Shown: piece by piece, positions 60,179 through 64,000 of the stretch
How positions within the stretch are numbered: position 1 is the stretch's first letter
Layout: every line of letters begins with the position of its first letter
From: Mimachlamys varia
Taxonomy: Eukaryota; Mollusca; Bivalvia; Pectinida; Pectinidae
Assembly: GCA_947623455.1 (NCBI GenBank)
Contig: OX392536.1
Coordinates: 5,947,282-6,011,281 of the forward strand
Reading direction: 5' to 3'
Length of the DNA: 64,000 bases
The notes under the pieces: generated by a model
What the model was told of the DNA's origin: nothing
Database searches by the model: none
The model's input: the letters and a program-made list of their open reading frames with translations, nothing else
Program-made: the position numbers and the translations under genes

Positions 60179-62350
60179 ATTAAAACAACATTGGATTCAT
60201 TATCTCAAATGTATGATCAGTCACTTCGCATACCTTGTTGTTGTTGTTTTTCTATTTTCTTGTTGTTTCTTTTCCTACATGTCAACCAAAAACGTTAAAA
60301 TCGTTTTATTATTGATAATGGGTCGATTTATGTTGTAATCTGCACTTGTATCTAGAAATACGTGAAACTGATTGTGATAGACGCAGTATTGGCGGTGTTG
60401 GGTACGTTGCTTTACGGGATATCGAAATCTTTCTTCTATTAATGTCAAAAACTATTAATGCATTATCGCAAAGCAATATCTAATTTTATTTCTGAGACCT
60501 TTGTTAAGAAAAAAATGAAAATTCTTATTTTTTTATTTTTATTGGAGATCAAAAATATAAATGGGCATTATTTTTTCGAATATTTTGTGATGTACATGTA
60601 TAAACGGGACCTTTATACCCATCAAGGTAAGAACTCCCCTTAAGCAGTAAGCGGTGTTTGGGATGCATTGCATTTTTATTACTGAAACTGTAAACTACAA
60701 TAATACATAACAGAGAAATTTAAACCCTCAGGATAATATTGTTGACGTCAAGTCTCGAGAAAATCTTCACAAATTTTACCCTAGTGTCACACAGAGATGA
60801 GTTCTTATTATTCGTGTCCCGCACCTTTCTATCGTAAGCTAATATATAACAGTAAGTGTGAACTCACTGTACCAGGCTTTTACCAAGGACGCATGCAATC
60901 GGGGATTGTCGGCTTTTTCCGTAAACGAGAAAAAATATTTATTTTCTTGTCTACGGAAAGTGCCGACGGTTCCCGATTGAAACGCATGAACTTTGTGGCA
61001 AAATTGATGATGCTACCCGGGATCAAACGTGTAAAGTGATGACGCGATTATGACGTTTACATAATAATTACACGTGCACACATTCTTTACCCTAGGCAGA
61101 CGAAGTCTCGTGTCAGAATCGTGAAAAATAGCAATATTGCCATTCTCGTGAAATATATGGATAATCAACTACCTATTCATTTTCTTTGTTTTACAATTCA
61201 AATAAAGGCGGATTCAAGTACAAAAATTGCTGAAAGATTTTTTTTTTGAAAATGTAATTTTATGTCTTTTATTTATATTCTATAAAATAATCGTGTAAAC
61301 ATTATGTTGATACGGGTGATAATTTTGTTATATAAACACGGGCAAGCTATGAGAGATATACTACGTACAGTGGGAGTCGAAATGTATGAAAGACTGAACG
61401 CAAAACATGATTGTTTATATATCTTAGATATACAGCGTAAACAATGCTTGTGTTTGTTTATACAGTTCTGAGTTGTAGTGCTGCGTTTTCATCACCTACC
61501 ATGATAGATATTTATTTGACAACTACAACCTTTAACTAACCGAGAAATATGGGACATAATTCGGATTGAATGTTTAATATTTTCCTGCCAAAATATTAAA
61601 TAAAGCGACGGGCGTTGTCGATTTCAGTTTCCGTTGTCAATTTCGTGATAGCAGCTGTCATATCAGCGGCATGCTTTGAAGTAATCTGCATACTTCTGCC
61701 TTCGCTACAAACGTGATGCTGACTTTTGTTAGGTACATTTTTTTTCTGTTTTGCTTAGTTGCTTAAAATCATGGAAATCAAATGAATTCTTGCTTTTATT
61801 TGGTAATGTTATTCCCAAATACTTTTTTAAAATACGATTTCCTATTGTTTATTTCAATGTAAATTTGCGGATATTAAAGGCGCGTTGTTGCCATGAAGCT
61901 TGATTCAAGCTAACTAGGCTTCCACAAACTCCGCTGAAGCAGCTGTAGTTTGTCCTTAAACGTTTAGCTGGACCTCGCGCCCGAGAAAGCCGGTTTGATA
62001 AACATCGATTGTTAATTGGATAAATGTCGGCTGCATAAATTAATCAGATTATACAACGATTTAGATGACATTTGATACGATTCTTCTACAATTTACTTTG
62101 TAATTTATAAATAAGATCATATTATATACCGATACACTTAATCTGTAGCATTGTTAATATATTTAAATAGTCATAAATGGCTTCGATTTGCTACTGGCAA
62201 AGTCTCAAGTTAGGGTAGATAACTATATACATATCTCGTTCTATTAAAGATATCAATATGTTCTTTGTTATAATTATGATTAATTAATTGACGTCATATT
62301 TTATCATCGGTCTTCTGCTATCTGTAACATAACTGGCAGTATATATTGAG
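60179..62350. other. Unassigned AT-rich interval
   Basis: No gene or repeat recognised. The plus frames at 60458-60643 and 60797-61039 lack recognisable domains. Confidence 0.45.
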
Positions 62351-62514
62351 GTTACACAACGAGTGGTTATTGGATACGGAATAAATTTCACTCGAGTTGA
62401 TTTTTTTAAAGTTACAAAAGACATGAGCTATAGCGAATGTCTTGTGTAACTTTTAAAAAATAATTAACGAGAGTGAAATAAATTCTACATCCAATAACCC
62501 ACGAGTCGTGTGAC
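62351..62514. repeat. Imperfect foldback, about 75-bp arms
   Basis: Left arm CACAACGAGTGGTTATTGGA, AATAAATTTCACTCG, TTTTTTAAAGTTACA, AAGACAT pairs with the right arm (62432-62514: ATGTCTTGTGTAACTTTTAA, CGAGAGTGAAATAAATT, CCAATAACCCACGAGTCGTG) around a loop near 62423-62432. Probably a hairpin-type MITE. Confidence 0.82.
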
Positions 62515-62737
62515 TTGTTTCTTCCAGAACAGTGGCAGTGTTTTCTTGAGAGAACCGCGGGCCATTTGCGCCAAAAACGCATCAGCTCGTATATATATTC
62601 CCACCAAATTTTTACGTCGTCAACAGTCAGCACATTTATACAATGGTCTGAGAGTGGAATAACACAGGGTATTGTGGTAGAAATAACTGTATACGGCTTT
62701 GTAAAGATAATTAAAGAGAATATTCAGTGAGTTACTA

Positions 62738-62801
62738 GAAAATTGGTTCGAGTACGGAATCCCGATTTGAGCAAAAGAACGGTTCCATGAATACGGGCAC
62801 A
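62738..62801. mobile_element. Family D half-element
   Basis: GAGCAAAAGAACGGTTCCAT then GAATACGGGCAC matches one end of the family D element at 34467-34730; the partner end was not found. Confidence 0.65.
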
Positions 62802-62849
62802 TGTGTAAATAACAGAATCGTGACTTTAATAGTTAAATAACAGTACTTC

Positions 62850-62961
62850 TTTCTATCTTTCTGTTTTCTTTCTCTCTCTATTTCTTTCTTTCTTTCTTTC
62901 TTCATTCTTTCTTTCTTTCTCCTCCTCCTCTTCCTTCTTCTTCTTCTTCTTCTTCTTCTTC
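62850..62961 (+). repeat. TTTC / TTC microsatellite
   Basis: Runs of TTTC, then CCT, then about nine TTC units: a polypyrimidine tract. Confidence 0.95.
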
Positions 62962-64000
62962 GTTCATAAAGCTAATCATCCCTCAAAGATGACAGAGGGG
63001 CATAATTCGTTCGTTACAAAGAAATAAGAAAAAAGAGGAATTCGCGGTGAAAATGTTCATGAGATTATTCTAATCTTTTGAAAGGAGACGTTTTATGTGT
63101 TTGTAACCGCGTTGGTTTTACATCTGACGCGTATATCAAATTTATAATTAAACAACAGAATCTAAAGAATACATGTAGTTTAAACAGTAAAGGGAGACAA
63201 CTTTCAACCTACTGATTCATGCATGTGTAAAGCTTTATATTCCATTTCATTTTTGCAAATACTTTATGAGACATTATCTAAAATTATACATTGGAAAATC
63301 ATTTGATGCAGTGCCCGTAAATATTATTAATAATTCATAACTAAAACCAGCGTAGAGGTTAAGAATGAAAAAAAAATATAAAAAAAATTATAATAATTTA
63401 TTAATTAAGTTTAATAACATAAAGTTCGTGCTTTATTCACGGCCATCAGTGCTGCATTGAGGGGAAAAAAATTATCTGAAGAAAAATTTGACCTAAACGG
63501 ATCCCACACTTTGACACAAGTCCATTGACATCCCATTAATACGTACGATTTGTCAGCGAATCTCATTGAGACAACACCGTCTTTTATTAATGATTTCTCA
63601 CGACAGACCGAACAAAGACAATTCAGAAAGGAATCTCATATTTTTCTTTATAGATATAAATGTTCATCAAGAAGGAGGCTTTCCAGACAATATTTTATAC
63701 CCCCTCCTAGGGTCCCTCATTATCAAACACAATACATTTCTATTCGTCTTGCACGTTCCCAACCCCGGGGGATCTAAATGGCCACGAAAATCACCCCTTC
63801 TGTATTACAAAAATATTACCCGTACAATTTTATTGATCGCCCCCTGTTGTGGATCTTTATCAATTTATTCCTAGAAGGTAATGTCGTATAAATATTAATA
63901 AAAGATGTTTATAAAATATTTAGAAGGCATAAATAGGCTGTCATAGAACGTGGAGAGCGGGTGGCACGAGGCAGATGATACGGACGGAAACGAATCACGC
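62962..64000. other. Unassigned window end
   Basis: AT-rich. The overlapping frames at 63550-63874 give no recognisable protein. No repeat family found. Confidence 0.45.

Overview
This is an AT-rich, intron-bearing, repeat-laden animal nuclear locus. It most likely comes from a lophotrochozoan, and my best guess is a bivalve mollusc. That guess rests on the protein-level identity of the one clear gene plus tRNA-derived SINEs, a jockey/CR1-like LINE remnant and short inverted-repeat elements of a style I associate with bivalves. The species call is inference. No bacterial or viral gene set, CRISPR array, rRNA or functional tRNA gene was seen.

The only confidently protein-coding locus is a three-exon homeobox gene of the Tlx/Hox11/C15 (clawless) family on the minus strand, 43850 down to 33224. 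Exon 1 (43355-43850) encodes the N-terminus with an eh1 repressor motif. Exon 2 (35111-35324) encodes the linker and nearly all of the homeodomain, including the family-diagnostic Thr at homeodomain position 47. Exon 3 (33224-33338), too short to stand out as an ORF, completes the homeodomain and a short C-terminal tail. All splice sites are GT-AG, the phases agree, and the product is 274 aa.

Region by region. 1-9.3 kb: a possible terminal exon of an unknown gene, then a satellite domain (a 20-bp array, a 65-bp pair, a 490-bp tandem duplication carrying hairpins, and a 5.4-kb array of a 47-bp unit with higher-order structure), bounded by a 5'-truncated LINE. 9.3-12.1 kb: no recognised gene. 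12.15-14.69 kb: a 51-bp satellite whose period keeps one frame open for about 757 codons. 15.47-15.83 kb: a SINE with a tandemly triplicated A-box segment. 17.2-18.8 kb: CCAT microsatellite plus a 32-bp satellite. 21.9-22.8 kb: a 23-bp GATA-containing array. 24.16-24.55 kb: a MITE with TTAA ends. 27.2-28.0 kb: an 18-bp GC-richer array. 28-33 kb: mostly unassigned, with one promoter-like patch. 33.2-43.9 kb: Tlx and its repeat-colonised introns. 43.9-64 kb: upstream DNA with dispersed short elements (four recurrent families), two SINEs, local duplications and two large foldback sequences. The most striking foldback is a perfect 81-bp-per-arm inverted repeat at 59972-60178.

The layout is asymmetric. 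Long tandem arrays are confined to the Tlx 3' side (1-28 kb), while the introns and 5' side carry interspersed short elements. Nothing here suggests an operon or a multi-gene system; the interest lies in the Tlx gene model and in the repeat architecture around it.
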